From: Yeosuana sp043876835
Lineage (GTDB): Bacteria > Bacteroidota > Bacteroidia > Flavobacteriales > Flavobacteriaceae
Length of the DNA stretch: 64,000 nt
Direction: 5' to 3'
Assembly (NCBI RefSeq): GCF_043876835.1
Contig: NZ_JBAWJZ010000012.1
Span: 1 to 64,000 of the forward strand
Both the position numbers and the translations under genes were made by a program. How positions within the stretch are numbered: position 1 is the first letter of the stretch; every line of letters starts with the position of its first letter. The notes beneath the pieces are model-generated. The model had not been told where the DNA came from and did not search any database. It saw nothing but the letters and a program-made list of their open reading frames with translations. Of this stretch, positions 55,080 through 61,950 are shown one piece after another.

Positions 55080-55880
55080 ATGGAAGAAAAAGAACTTATA
55101 AAATCTTGTTTAGAAGGCAACAAACAAAGTTTGGAAAAACTTATCGGTTCCATTCAAAGTTTGGTATTTAATTTATCGCTTCGGTTTTTATGGAACAGAA
55201 TGGATGCAGAAGATGCAACACAAGAAATTTTAATAAAAGTAATTACAAATTTAAGTAAGTACGACGGACGAAGTAAGTTTTCTACTTGGACATACCGGGT
55301 TGCATCAAATTATTTAATCAATCTAAAACATACAGCGCTTGAAAAGACTTTCACTTCGTTTGACATTTTTTCTACTGACCTATATTCAACAAAAGAACCT
55401 GTAAGTTATGAGCAACCAGATAAGAACCTTTTAGAAAAAGAAATGAAAACTGGTTGCACATTAGCAATGCTTCAATGTTTGGATAGAGATTTGAGAATGG
55501 CCTTTATTCTTGGAAGTGTTTTGAAAATAAAAAGTAATGTAGCTTCAAATATTGTAGAAACAACACCTGAAAATTTCAGAAAGCGACTCGAATTGTCAAG
55601 GAAATTAATTGGTAGATTTTTGAATTCTCATTGTGGTGTTTATAATCCAAAAAATAATTGCCGATGCAACAAAAGAATAAATTCGGCAATTTCTTGTGGA
55701 CGAATTACAAGAAGCAATCTATTTTTTGCAGACAAAATAGAAGCTTATAACGACGAAATGGAAGAACTAAATTCAATGACAGGAATTTATCAAAATCACG
55801 GAAAATTTATTAGTCAATCGGATTTTTTTGAGCAATTAAACGAAATACTAACGACTAAAAAAATATTAAATCCAAATTAA
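55080..55880 (+). CDS. ECF-type sigma factor with C-terminal Cys-rich extension
   Basis: A 266-residue sigma factor. Region 2 (about 20-85) includes MDAEDATQEILIKVITNL and FSTWTYRVASNYLIN. Region 4 (about 130-180) includes LQCLDRDLRMAFILG and TTPENFRKRLELSRK. The C-terminal extension starts with a cysteine cluster, C185/C194/C196/C206 (HCGVYNPKNNCRCNKRI), which in this subfamily could bind metal and regulate activity. No anti-sigma gene is adjacent; the SRPBCC gene upstream is the likely partner. Followed by boundary H. Confidence 0.87.
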   Translation: MEEKELIKSCLEGNKQSLEKLIGSIQSLVFNLSLRFLWNRMDAEDATQEILIKVITNLSKYDGRSKFSTWTYRVASNYLINLKHTALEKTFTSFDIFSTDLYSTKEPVSYEQPDKNLLEKEMKTGCTLAMLQCLDRDLRMAFILGSVLKIKSNVASNIVETTPENFRKRLELSRKLIGRFLNSHCGVYNPKNNCRCNKRINSAISCGRITRSNLFFADKIEAYNDEMEELNSMTGIYQNHGKFISQSDFFEQLNEILTTKKILNPN

Positions 55881-55890
55881 AAAAGCCGAA

Positions 55891-56026
55891 CTCACAAGAC
55901 GTGTATAATTAATGGCTAGTTCTCGCCTACTTACGAAAATCCTCGCGGATTTTCTATTCGGTTTTTATTTGCTAAATTAGGTGCTTAAACACGCCACTAA
56001 TCATACACAATTACGTTACCTGCAAC
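55891..56026 (+). repeat. Cassette-boundary palindrome H
   Basis: The left arm GACGTGTATAATTAATGGC pairs with the right arm GCCACTAATCATACACAATT leading into ACGTTACCTGC. The central hairpin GAAAATCCTCGCGGATTTTC (55935-55954) is identical to that of site D. The right arm again has a few extra bases compared with the left, as in F. Confidence 0.78.
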
Positions 56027-56091
56027 CCTAAAAAACCACCTTGGACTCATCAAACCAATTTACTAATCCATTTTTGCAATAGCTTATTTTG

Positions 56092-56099
56092 TACATTTG
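56092..56099 (+). promoter_or_regulatory. Possible -7 promoter box (TACATTTG)
   Basis: TACATTTG fits TAnnTTTG and is followed by CACCAATG, so transcription would begin almost at the ATG of the DUF6660 gene, giving a nearly leaderless mRNA. A TTTTTG lies 15 bases upstream, slightly too close for a standard -33 box. Confidence 0.45.
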
Positions 56100-56104
56100 C
56101 ACCA

Positions 56105-56437
56105 ATGAAAACACTTTGTTTAATTTTGGCTTTATATTCTTTTTGCCTATCAACAATTCCTTGCTGTTCGGACGATAACTGCAATGACGAAATACAAACA
56201 GAGCAAGCAGACAATCATTCGGGAAAAGAAAAAGACCATCATGATGGCGATTGCTCTATTTGTTCTCCGTTTTTAACCTGTGGAACATGTTCAGGATTTG
56301 TTTATTCAAAGGTGCACTTTTACTTCAAGAATGTTCCTTTCAGTAAAAGTAAATTCATGGCGGTTTACGTATCTCGATTTGCTGATGATTTTTTTGCCAA
56401 AATCTGGCAACCTCCCAAAAAAAAGTTAATGATATAA
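56105..56437 (+). CDS. DUF6660-type exported Cys/His-rich protein
   Basis: A 110-residue exported protein. Signal peptide (1-17) is followed by a charged His/Asp/Cys-rich segment (CCSDDNCNDE, HSGKEKDHHDGDCSICSPFL) and TCGTCSGF, then an unremarkable C-terminus. Short proteins like this (DUF6660 in current naming) typically precede a TonB-dependent receptor in Bacteroidota and are suspected of metal handling; the Cys and His content supports copper or zinc binding. The receptor gene follows after 85 bases. Metal identity is inference. Confidence 0.72.
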   Translation: MKTLCLILALYSFCLSTIPCCSDDNCNDEIQTEQADNHSGKEKDHHDGDCSICSPFLTCGTCSGFVYSKVHFYFKNVPFSKSKFMAVYVSRFADDFFAKIWQPPKKKLMI

Positions 56438-56522
56438 AAGTGGGTAATCCACTACCAATTGTTAGCGGTGAGAAACACCTCTAACCCAACTATTTTATCA
56501 TTAATTAAAAAATATTAGACAA

Positions 56523-58700
56523 ATGAAAAATTTCATCTTGCTTTTGTTGGTAATTCTATATACATCTTTGGCCTTTGGACAAAATACATTTAAAGCCATT
56601 GTAAAAGACATCGAGAGCCAAGAAACACTTATAGGTGCAACCGCAATTTTGCACGGTACAACCATTGGTGCCAGTACAGACCAAAACGGTTACTTACAGA
56701 TCAATAATATTCCAAATGGAACCCAAACCATCATTTTCAGATATATCGGGTACAATGAGACAAAAATAGTTTTCAACTTTCCTTTATCAGAAACAGAGCC
56801 CGTTGAGATTTTACTTTCCAAAAGTGAAGGGGAAGAACTGGATGAAGTGGTCATTGTTTCCACGCGCTCCAAAAGAACTATCTACAACACACCAACAAGG
56901 ATTGAAGCCATTTCAGGAGAGGAACTCGAGGAAAAGGGAAACATGAAACCTGGTGACATCCGTATGATGCTGAACGAGAGCACAGGCATACAAACGCAAC
57001 AAACCTCCGCAACTTCCTACAATTCAAGCATCCGAATCCAAGGGCTTGACGGGAAATACACTCAAATATTAAGAGATGGCTTTCCGTTGTATGCGGGGTT
57101 TTCAGGCGGTTTAAGTTTGATGCAAATAACACCACTTGATTTAAAACAAGTGGAAGTGATCAAGGGGGCTTCTTCAACCCTTTATGGAGGTGGTGCCATT
57201 GCGGGCTTGGTAAATCTTGTATCAAAAATGCCCAAAGAAGAAGGGGAACTAAGCTTTATGTTGAACGGCACCTCTGCTTTAGGCTTGGATGTCAGCGGAT
57301 TTTACTCCCAAAAATTCAATAATAAAGTTGGTACCACCATTTTTGCTTCCTATAATTTAGGCACCCCTTATGACCCTGCAGATATAGGGCTTACAGCCAT
57401 TCCTGAATTCAGGCGTTATACCCTAAACCCAAAGTTTTTTTGGGATTTTGATGACAAAACCTCACTCAACATTGGTTTCAATAGCATAGTGGAAAACCGC
57501 ATAGGTGGTGATATTAAATTCATTGAAGGAGACAGTAATGCCACAAACTCATTTTTTGAAAAAAACAATACCAATCGCTTCAGCACCCAATTAGGAATGG
57601 ACCACCAATTAAACGATAAAGCAAGACTATCATTCAAAAATAGCGTGAGTTATTATGACCGAAGAATTGAAATTCCTGATTTTACATTTTCTGGTAAACA
57701 GTTATCTTCATTCAGTGAAGCAACTTATACGTACAGAGAAACGAAATCAGAATGGATAATTGGCCTTAACCTTTGGACAGACAAATTCTCACAAGACCCA
57801 TTGAATCTTTCAGAAGTTGTTGATTATAAGCATATCACTTCTGGCATCTTTGTACAAAACACTTGGGATGCAACAGACAAGTTTGTATTAGAAACGGGTT
57901 TTAGAGGAGATTATCAAAACGAACATGGTTTTTTCGCATTGCCCAGAATTTCAGCATTATTAAAAGTCAACCAGAAATTGAGCATGCGGCTTGGTGGTGG
58001 TTTAGGTTACAAAACCCCAACAGTTTTTACCGAAGATGCCGAGCGCATACAATTCAGAAATGTATTACCCATTGATGTTTCCAATACAAAAGCCGAGCAG
58101 AGCCTTGGTGGTAATTTCGACATAAACTTTAAAACTCCCCTAACCAACCAATTATTTTTTAGTATAAATACCCTATTCTTTTACACACAAATTAAAGACC
58201 CCTTGGTACTTAATTTGTTAAACAATGGATTTTATGAATTTCAACAACCCAATGGTTTTATTGACACAAAAGGTATAGAAACAAATATAAAGTTTACTTA
58301 TGGAGACTTCGCCCTTTTTGTAGGTTATACATTAGCCGATGTAAATGAACATTACAATGGAACAAAGAATACCTACCCATTGGTTTCAACACACCGACTA
58401 AATAATGTGCTGATGTATGAAATAGAAGAAACATTGAAAATTGGCTTGGAAGCCTATTACTTTAGCCCTCAACAATTAAATGACGGGGCCACTGGCAGAC
58501 AGTATTGGCTTTTTGGCTTTATGGCAGAAAAGCTATGGGAAAATTTTTCCATTTTCATCAACTTTGAGAACTTGGGTGACACTCGACAAACAAAGTTTGG
58601 CAGTATCTATACGGGCTCCATTGAAAGCCCAGTGTTTAGGGATATTTATGCGCCTTTAGATGGTTTTGTGGTGAATGGAGGTATAAAAATAAAACTATAG
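56523..58700 (+). CDS. TonB-dependent receptor (siderophore/metal type)
   Basis: A 725-residue outer-membrane receptor. It has a signal peptide (ending AFGQ), a carboxypeptidase-regulatory domain (about 24-105, IGATAILHGTTIGASTDQNG) and a TonB-box region (ELDEVVIVSTRSKR). The plug contains SIRIQGLDGKYTQILRDGFPL and VIKGASSTLYGGGAIAGLVN, and the barrel ends VVNGGIKIKL. Length and plug style fit siderophore, vitamin or metal receptors rather than SusC. With the DUF6660 gene upstream, metal uptake or copper-linked function is likely. Flanked by boundaries H and J. Confidence 0.9.
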   Translation: MKNFILLLLVILYTSLAFGQNTFKAIVKDIESQETLIGATAILHGTTIGASTDQNGYLQINNIPNGTQTIIFRYIGYNETKIVFNFPLSETEPVEILLSKSEGEELDEVVIVSTRSKRTIYNTPTRIEAISGEELEEKGNMKPGDIRMMLNESTGIQTQQTSATSYNSSIRIQGLDGKYTQILRDGFPLYAGFSGGLSLMQITPLDLKQVEVIKGASSTLYGGGAIAGLVNLVSKMPKEEGELSFMLNGTSALGLDVSGFYSQKFNNKVGTTIFASYNLGTPYDPADIGLTAIPEFRRYTLNPKFFWDFDDKTSLNIGFNSIVENRIGGDIKFIEGDSNATNSFFEKNNTNRFSTQLGMDHQLNDKARLSFKNSVSYYDRRIEIPDFTFSGKQLSSFSEATYTYRETKSEWIIGLNLWTDKFSQDPLNLSEVVDYKHITSGIFVQNTWDATDKFVLETGFRGDYQNEHGFFALPRISALLKVNQKLSMRLGGGLGYKTPTVFTEDAERIQFRNVLPIDVSNTKAEQSLGGNFDINFKTPLTNQLFFSINTLFFYTQIKDPLVLNLLNNGFYEFQQPNGFIDTKGIETNIKFTYGDFALFVGYTLADVNEHYNGTKNTYPLVSTHRLNNVLMYEIEETLKIGLEAYYFSPQQLNDGATGRQYWLFGFMAEKLWENFSIFINFENLGDTRQTKFGSIYTGSIESPVFRDIYAPLDGFVVNGGIKIKL

Positions 58701-58760
58701 GGATACAATCTTAAAGAGCCAAAGTGCATTAAATTAAACCAAAACAAAAAATATCAAAAA

Positions 58761-58902
58761 GGCAGCAGGTAGCAGTATATATAAAATTGCTAGTTTTAGC
58801 TTAACCAATGTTATTTGCTTTATTTGCTAGCTTCCGATTTTCCTTCGGAAAATCCTCGCACACAAAAACGCACTATTCTTATACAATCACGTTGTGTGCA
58901 AC
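58761..58902 (+). repeat. Cassette-boundary palindrome J
   Basis: Left part CAGGTAGCAGTATATATAAA, TTGCTAGTTTTAGCTTAACC, the central hairpin GATTTTCCTTCGGAAAATC (58836-58854), TCCTCGCAC, and right part CTTATACAATCACGTTGTG followed by TGCAAC. Nearly the same sequence as site A, which lies 13 kb away. Confidence 0.78.
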
Positions 58903-58987
58903 TTAAAAAAAGAGCTCATCGAAGTGTAGTTAATTTGGAATTTGATATACTAACTGAATAAACGGTTAATTTAAAACAGGATATCAA

Positions 58988-59275
58988 ATGGAAAATTTAA
59001 GTCAAAATCAATCGAAAATTTTTAAGGGAGCGGGCTGGTTATTAGGTGCATTACTCGCAATAGTCGCTGATCTCGCAGTTTTTTCCTTATCTGATAGTCT
59101 AGCCGCTGCTGTTTCAGCTGCCTTACCAATTCAATTTTTTGCAGGATTTAGTTTAGAGAAAAAATTTCAGGAAGATAATAAGCAAGTTGACACTAAGAAA
59201 ACTAAAATGATGATTAGTTCTTTATTATTTGGTTTCATCATATTCCTTGCAATTTATATCATTCTACATCTTTAA
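58988..59275 (+). CDS. Small membrane protein, unknown function
   Basis: A 95-residue protein with two or three predicted membrane helices (GWLLGALLAIVADLAVFSL, an alanine-rich segment with AAAVSAALPIQFFAGF, and a C-terminal ISSLLFGFIIFLAIYIILHL) and a charged loop. No family recognised. It lies just upstream of an ECF sigma gene in the same direction and may belong to that unit. Confidence 0.65.
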   Translation: MENLSQNQSKIFKGAGWLLGALLAIVADLAVFSLSDSLAAAVSAALPIQFFAGFSLEKKFQEDNKQVDTKKTKMMISSLLFGFIIFLAIYIILHL

Positions 59276-59292
59276 AAATTCATTTTAACTGC

Positions 59293-59790
59293 GTGCAAAA
59301 TCAAAGAGAAATAGAAAAAGGGTTTGTAAAACAAATCCAGAAACATCAAGGGATTTTGCATAAGATTTGCTTTATCTATTCAAATAGTAACGCAGATAAG
59401 GAAGACCTATATCAAGAAATTGTTTTGCAATTATGGAAGTCGTACCCATTATTCCGAAATGAAGCAAAATTTTCGACTTGGATGTATCGGGTTGCTCTAA
59501 ATACTGCAATCACGTTAAACAAGAAGGCCGCATTATTTGAGAATCACAAAACACAACTAAGAGATGAGTATTCTATTGCTGAAGATATTGACTATTCCGA
59601 AGACATTAAAATTCTTTACAAGGCAATTTCAAAACTTAGCAAAATAGAAAAGGCGGTTATTATGCTATGGCTTGAAGAAAAAGCATATAGTGAGATTGCC
59701 GAAATCATCGGAATATCGGAAAAGTATGTAAGCGTAAAATTAGTAAGAAGCAAAAAGAAGCTCGCAAAATTAATCAAAATGATAAGCTGA
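59293..59790 (+). CDS. ECF sigma factor
   Basis: A 165-residue ECF sigma factor starting with GTG at 59293. Region 2 includes NADKEDLYQEIVLQLWKSY and FSTWMYRVALNTAI; region 4 includes LSKIEKAVIMLWLEEKAYSE and IAEIIGISEKYVSVKLVRSKKKL. It shares one base with the start of the following membrane protein gene, the usual arrangement of an ECF factor with its membrane anti-sigma factor. A 40-kb-distant ECF/FecR pair is of a different type. Confidence 0.9.
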   Translation: MQNQREIEKGFVKQIQKHQGILHKICFIYSNSNADKEDLYQEIVLQLWKSYPLFRNEAKFSTWMYRVALNTAITLNKKAALFENHKTQLRDEYSIAEDIDYSEDIKILYKAISKLSKIEKAVIMLWLEEKAYSEIAEIIGISEKYVSVKLVRSKKKLAKLIKMIS

Positions 59791-60716
59791 TGGAAGATTT
59801 AGATTTAAATAAATATAGGTTAGCTTGGAAAAACGAAAAATCATTTCAAGCAGAAAAACTTTCTGAAATTGAAATTCATAATTTTATGAAATCTACTTCA
59901 AATATTGTGGGGCAATACAGAAGGTCCTTGATTTTTGATATGGTTTTTAAAAGTTTCTTACTCATTTCATTTATTGCATTAATCTTTCTTCTAAACAATC
60001 AATCAATAATCACTTTTGTTAATTCATTTTTTGTTTTCATAGCTGTCCTTGGAATAATTTGGCAGACAAAAATTTACAAAAGAGTTGAAAAAATAAGTGT
60101 TACAAAAGAACATCTAAAAGATTTACTAAGAGCATATATTGACTTTTACACTGGACAATATATTAAATCTATATTTGTGAGTGCCTTGTCGAGCACTTTG
60201 TTTTTTCTTAGTGGCTCTCTGTTTTATCTACACTTCAAATACGAGCAAATCCCAATTTTTGAATTGGGTGATTTTATTGTTTTAACCATAGGAATTATTT
60301 TAAGTTATGGTGTTAGTGCTTTTGCTCAATTAAAACAAAATGATTATCAAATTAAGCAACTGGAAAGTTGTTTAGTTGAAATTGAAGAAAATACAATTAA
60401 CGCATCAAGCATTAAAAAATACAAAACTAATAGAATAAAAAATATAGTCACGATTGGAATTACATTGATCATTGGGGTGATTATTTTTTTGTATCTGATA
60501 TTTGGTATAAATAATTTAAAGGGAATTGAAATGAAATCACTAAAAAAATTGGACAGTTGCACGAACTCTTCTTTTTGTAATAATAGGATTACTGAATACC
60601 GTTTTTATAAAGCCCGAAGATGTTGGGACCTGGAAGAATTATGTTGGTTATGGCGCTCTTTTAATTGCAATAGCAGATATATTTTTTCTTGTCAAACAAT
60701 ATTTAAAAAGAAATAA
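59790..60716 (+). CDS. Membrane protein, putative anti-sigma partner; C-terminal frame suspect
   Basis: A 308-residue protein. An N-terminal cytoplasmic part (1-45) is followed by two close membrane helices (about 48-65, 70-90), a cytoplasmic segment, a further pair (about 130-185) and another helix near 225-245. Position after the ECF gene suggests an anti-sigma role. After about residue 250 the frame reads a Cys/Trp-rich sequence that looks non-native. One A fewer in the seven-A run at 60542-60548 would give VARTLLFVIIGLLNTVFIKP and a further helix, ending at 60729. Confidence 0.72.
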   Translation: MEDLDLNKYRLAWKNEKSFQAEKLSEIEIHNFMKSTSNIVGQYRRSLIFDMVFKSFLLISFIALIFLLNNQSIITFVNSFFVFIAVLGIIWQTKIYKRVEKISVTKEHLKDLLRAYIDFYTGQYIKSIFVSALSSTLFFLSGSLFYLHFKYEQIPIFELGDFIVLTIGIILSYGVSAFAQLKQNDYQIKQLESCLVEIEENTINASSIKKYKTNRIKNIVTIGITLIIGVIIFLYLIFGINNLKGIEMKSLKKLDSCTNSSFCNNRITEYRFYKARRCWDLEELCWLWRSFNCNSRYIFSCQTIFKKK

Positions 60717-60718
60717 GA

Positions 60719-60904
60719 ATGAAAAATAAATACTTATTTACTTTTCTTAAAGTATTGGCGTTTGTAATTCCATTCTATTTTGTCTTTTATGGACCTCTTC
60801 ACAATAAGGCAGAAAACCCCAAAATAAAGATATTATGGAAATATGTATTTTCTGGTTTCTTAGCATATATTTTATTTTTTATCATATTTAAATATATGAA
60901 ATAA
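60719..60904 (+). CDS. Small two-helix membrane protein
   Basis: A 61-residue protein with two hydrophobic helices (FTFLKVLAFVIPFYFVFYG and WKYVFSGFLAYILFFIIF). The start overlaps the end of the preceding frame. No family recognised. Probably the last gene of the ECF-containing unit; boundary K follows about 100 bases later. Confidence 0.55.
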   Translation: MKNKYLFTFLKVLAFVIPFYFVFYGPLHNKAENPKIKILWKYVFSGFLAYILFFIIFKYMK

Positions 60905-61008
60905 CCTTTGAAGTAAAGGCAGCACACAACACAGTATCCTATGAAAAGTACTAGTCCACATAAAAAATTGAAGTTTTATGACAATGAAAATACCCAATGA
61001 AAAGCCAG

Positions 61009-61150
61009 TTGTTAACACCTCATAAAATTTATGCTTACATTTAAACTAAATAACAAACCGGCAGACATTCAACTAACGATTTACTACGTCCGAAAAATCT
61101 CTGATTTTCCAGTCGCACAATTCTTATAAAATACCGATGCCCACAATACT
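61009..61150 (+). repeat. Cassette-boundary palindrome K
   Basis: The left end GTTGTTAACACCTCATAAAA continues TTTATGC, with the central hairpin CGAAAAATCTCTGATTTTCC (61091-61110), then AGTCGCACAATTCTTATAAA and ATACCGATGCCCACAAT. Closely related to site L: AAATTTATGC and CCAGTCGCACAA are shared. Confidence 0.72.
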
Positions 61151-61182
61151 GAAACACGAACACATATATAATTTCAATAAAA

Positions 61183-61641
61183 ATGATTTTTAGAGAAGCC
61201 AAAATTAATGACATAAAACAAATTCAAATTGTGAGAAACTCGGTAACAGAAAATACCTTGTCTAATCCAAACTTAGTTACCGATGATGACTGTGTAGAAT
61301 TTATAACTCAAAGAGGAAAAGGGTGGGTTTGTGAGATCGGCAATGAAATTGTTGGATTTTCAATTGTTGACTTAAAGAATAAAAATATTTGGGCCCTATT
61401 TTTAAAACCTGAATTCGAAAAGCGAGGTATTGGAAGAAAGCTTCACGACATAATGCTTGGCTGGTATTTTGAACAAACTAGAGCTAATGTTTGGCTAGGA
61501 ACTTCACCAAATACAAGAGCTGAAATGTTTTATAGAAAAACTGGATGGACTGAAATTGGGACGCACGGAAATGGAGAAATAAAATTTGAAATGACTTATG
61601 AAAATTGGAATAAAAAAAGTACAGCAGGCAACACTGTATAA
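61183..61641 (+). CDS. GNAT-family N-acetyltransferase (island GNAT 3)
   Basis: A 152-residue GNAT: IRxA-type start FREAKINDIKQIQIVRNSV, IVGFSIVDLKNKNIWALFLK, the acetyl-CoA loop FEKRGIGRKLHDIML and C-terminal ANVWLGTSPNTRAEMFYRKTGW. A complete stand-alone acetyltransferase of unknown substrate. Single-gene unit between boundaries K and L. Confidence 0.9.
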   Translation: MIFREAKINDIKQIQIVRNSVTENTLSNPNLVTDDDCVEFITQRGKGWVCEIGNEIVGFSIVDLKNKNIWALFLKPEFEKRGIGRKLHDIMLGWYFEQTRANVWLGTSPNTRAEMFYRKTGWTEIGTHGNGEIKFEMTYENWNKKSTAGNTV

Positions 61642-61762
61642 AATTTATGCTCAAATCGGATTTGGTACAAACTGACAAACATTCAATAAAAATATTGCTT
61701 CGGCGGAAAAATCTTCGATTTTCCAGTCGCACAAATCTTAATACAAACTCGTTAGCTGTTAT
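61625..61762 (+). repeat. Cassette-boundary palindrome L
   Basis: The left end GGCAACACTGTATAAAATTT begins inside the last codons of GNAT 3. The central hairpin is GGAAAAATCTTCGATTTTCC (61705-61724), and the right end AATACAAACTCGTTAGCTG. The left arm CACTGTATAAAATTT and a right arm with TTAATACAAACTCG are roughly complementary. Confidence 0.75.
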
Positions 61763-61802
61763 CTGATCCAACCGACACTGTAAAATTGAAATACAATAAT
61801 AA

Positions 61803-61950
61803 ATGAAGAAACAATTACTTATACTTCTTATCTCTTTGACAACTTTTTCTGCTTTTGCCCAAGTTTACAAAAATTCAGACCTCTATAAAACCATTCTCTC
61901 AAAAGACAGCTTGCTTTTTGATGTGGGTTTTAATACTTGCGACATTAAAC
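61803..61950 (+). pseudogene. DUF4440/NTF2-like secreted protein truncated by IS copy 3
   Basis: ATG 61803 opens a signal peptide (MKKQLLILLISLTTFSAFAQ) and then LYKTILSKDSLLFDVGFNTC, the start of exported DUF4440/SnoaL-like proteins. The frame runs into the IS left end after 49 codons, and no continuation is found beyond the element. The remaining two thirds of the gene have therefore been lost, not just interrupted. Confidence 0.75.

Noticed and set aside
45449..61762. Boundary palindromes considered as ordinary transcription terminators
   Set aside because: They are 100-290 bases long, share sequence at both ends and centre, lack consistent T-runs and occur in this region only, unlike the simple hairpins elsewhere in the window.
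45449..61762. Boundary palindromes considered as canonical integron attC sites
   Set aside because: Not accepted as canonical: the cores read GCTAAC/GTTAGC and do not fully match RYYYAAC/GTTRRRY, and no IntI gene or attI site is in the window. Reported only as attC-like.
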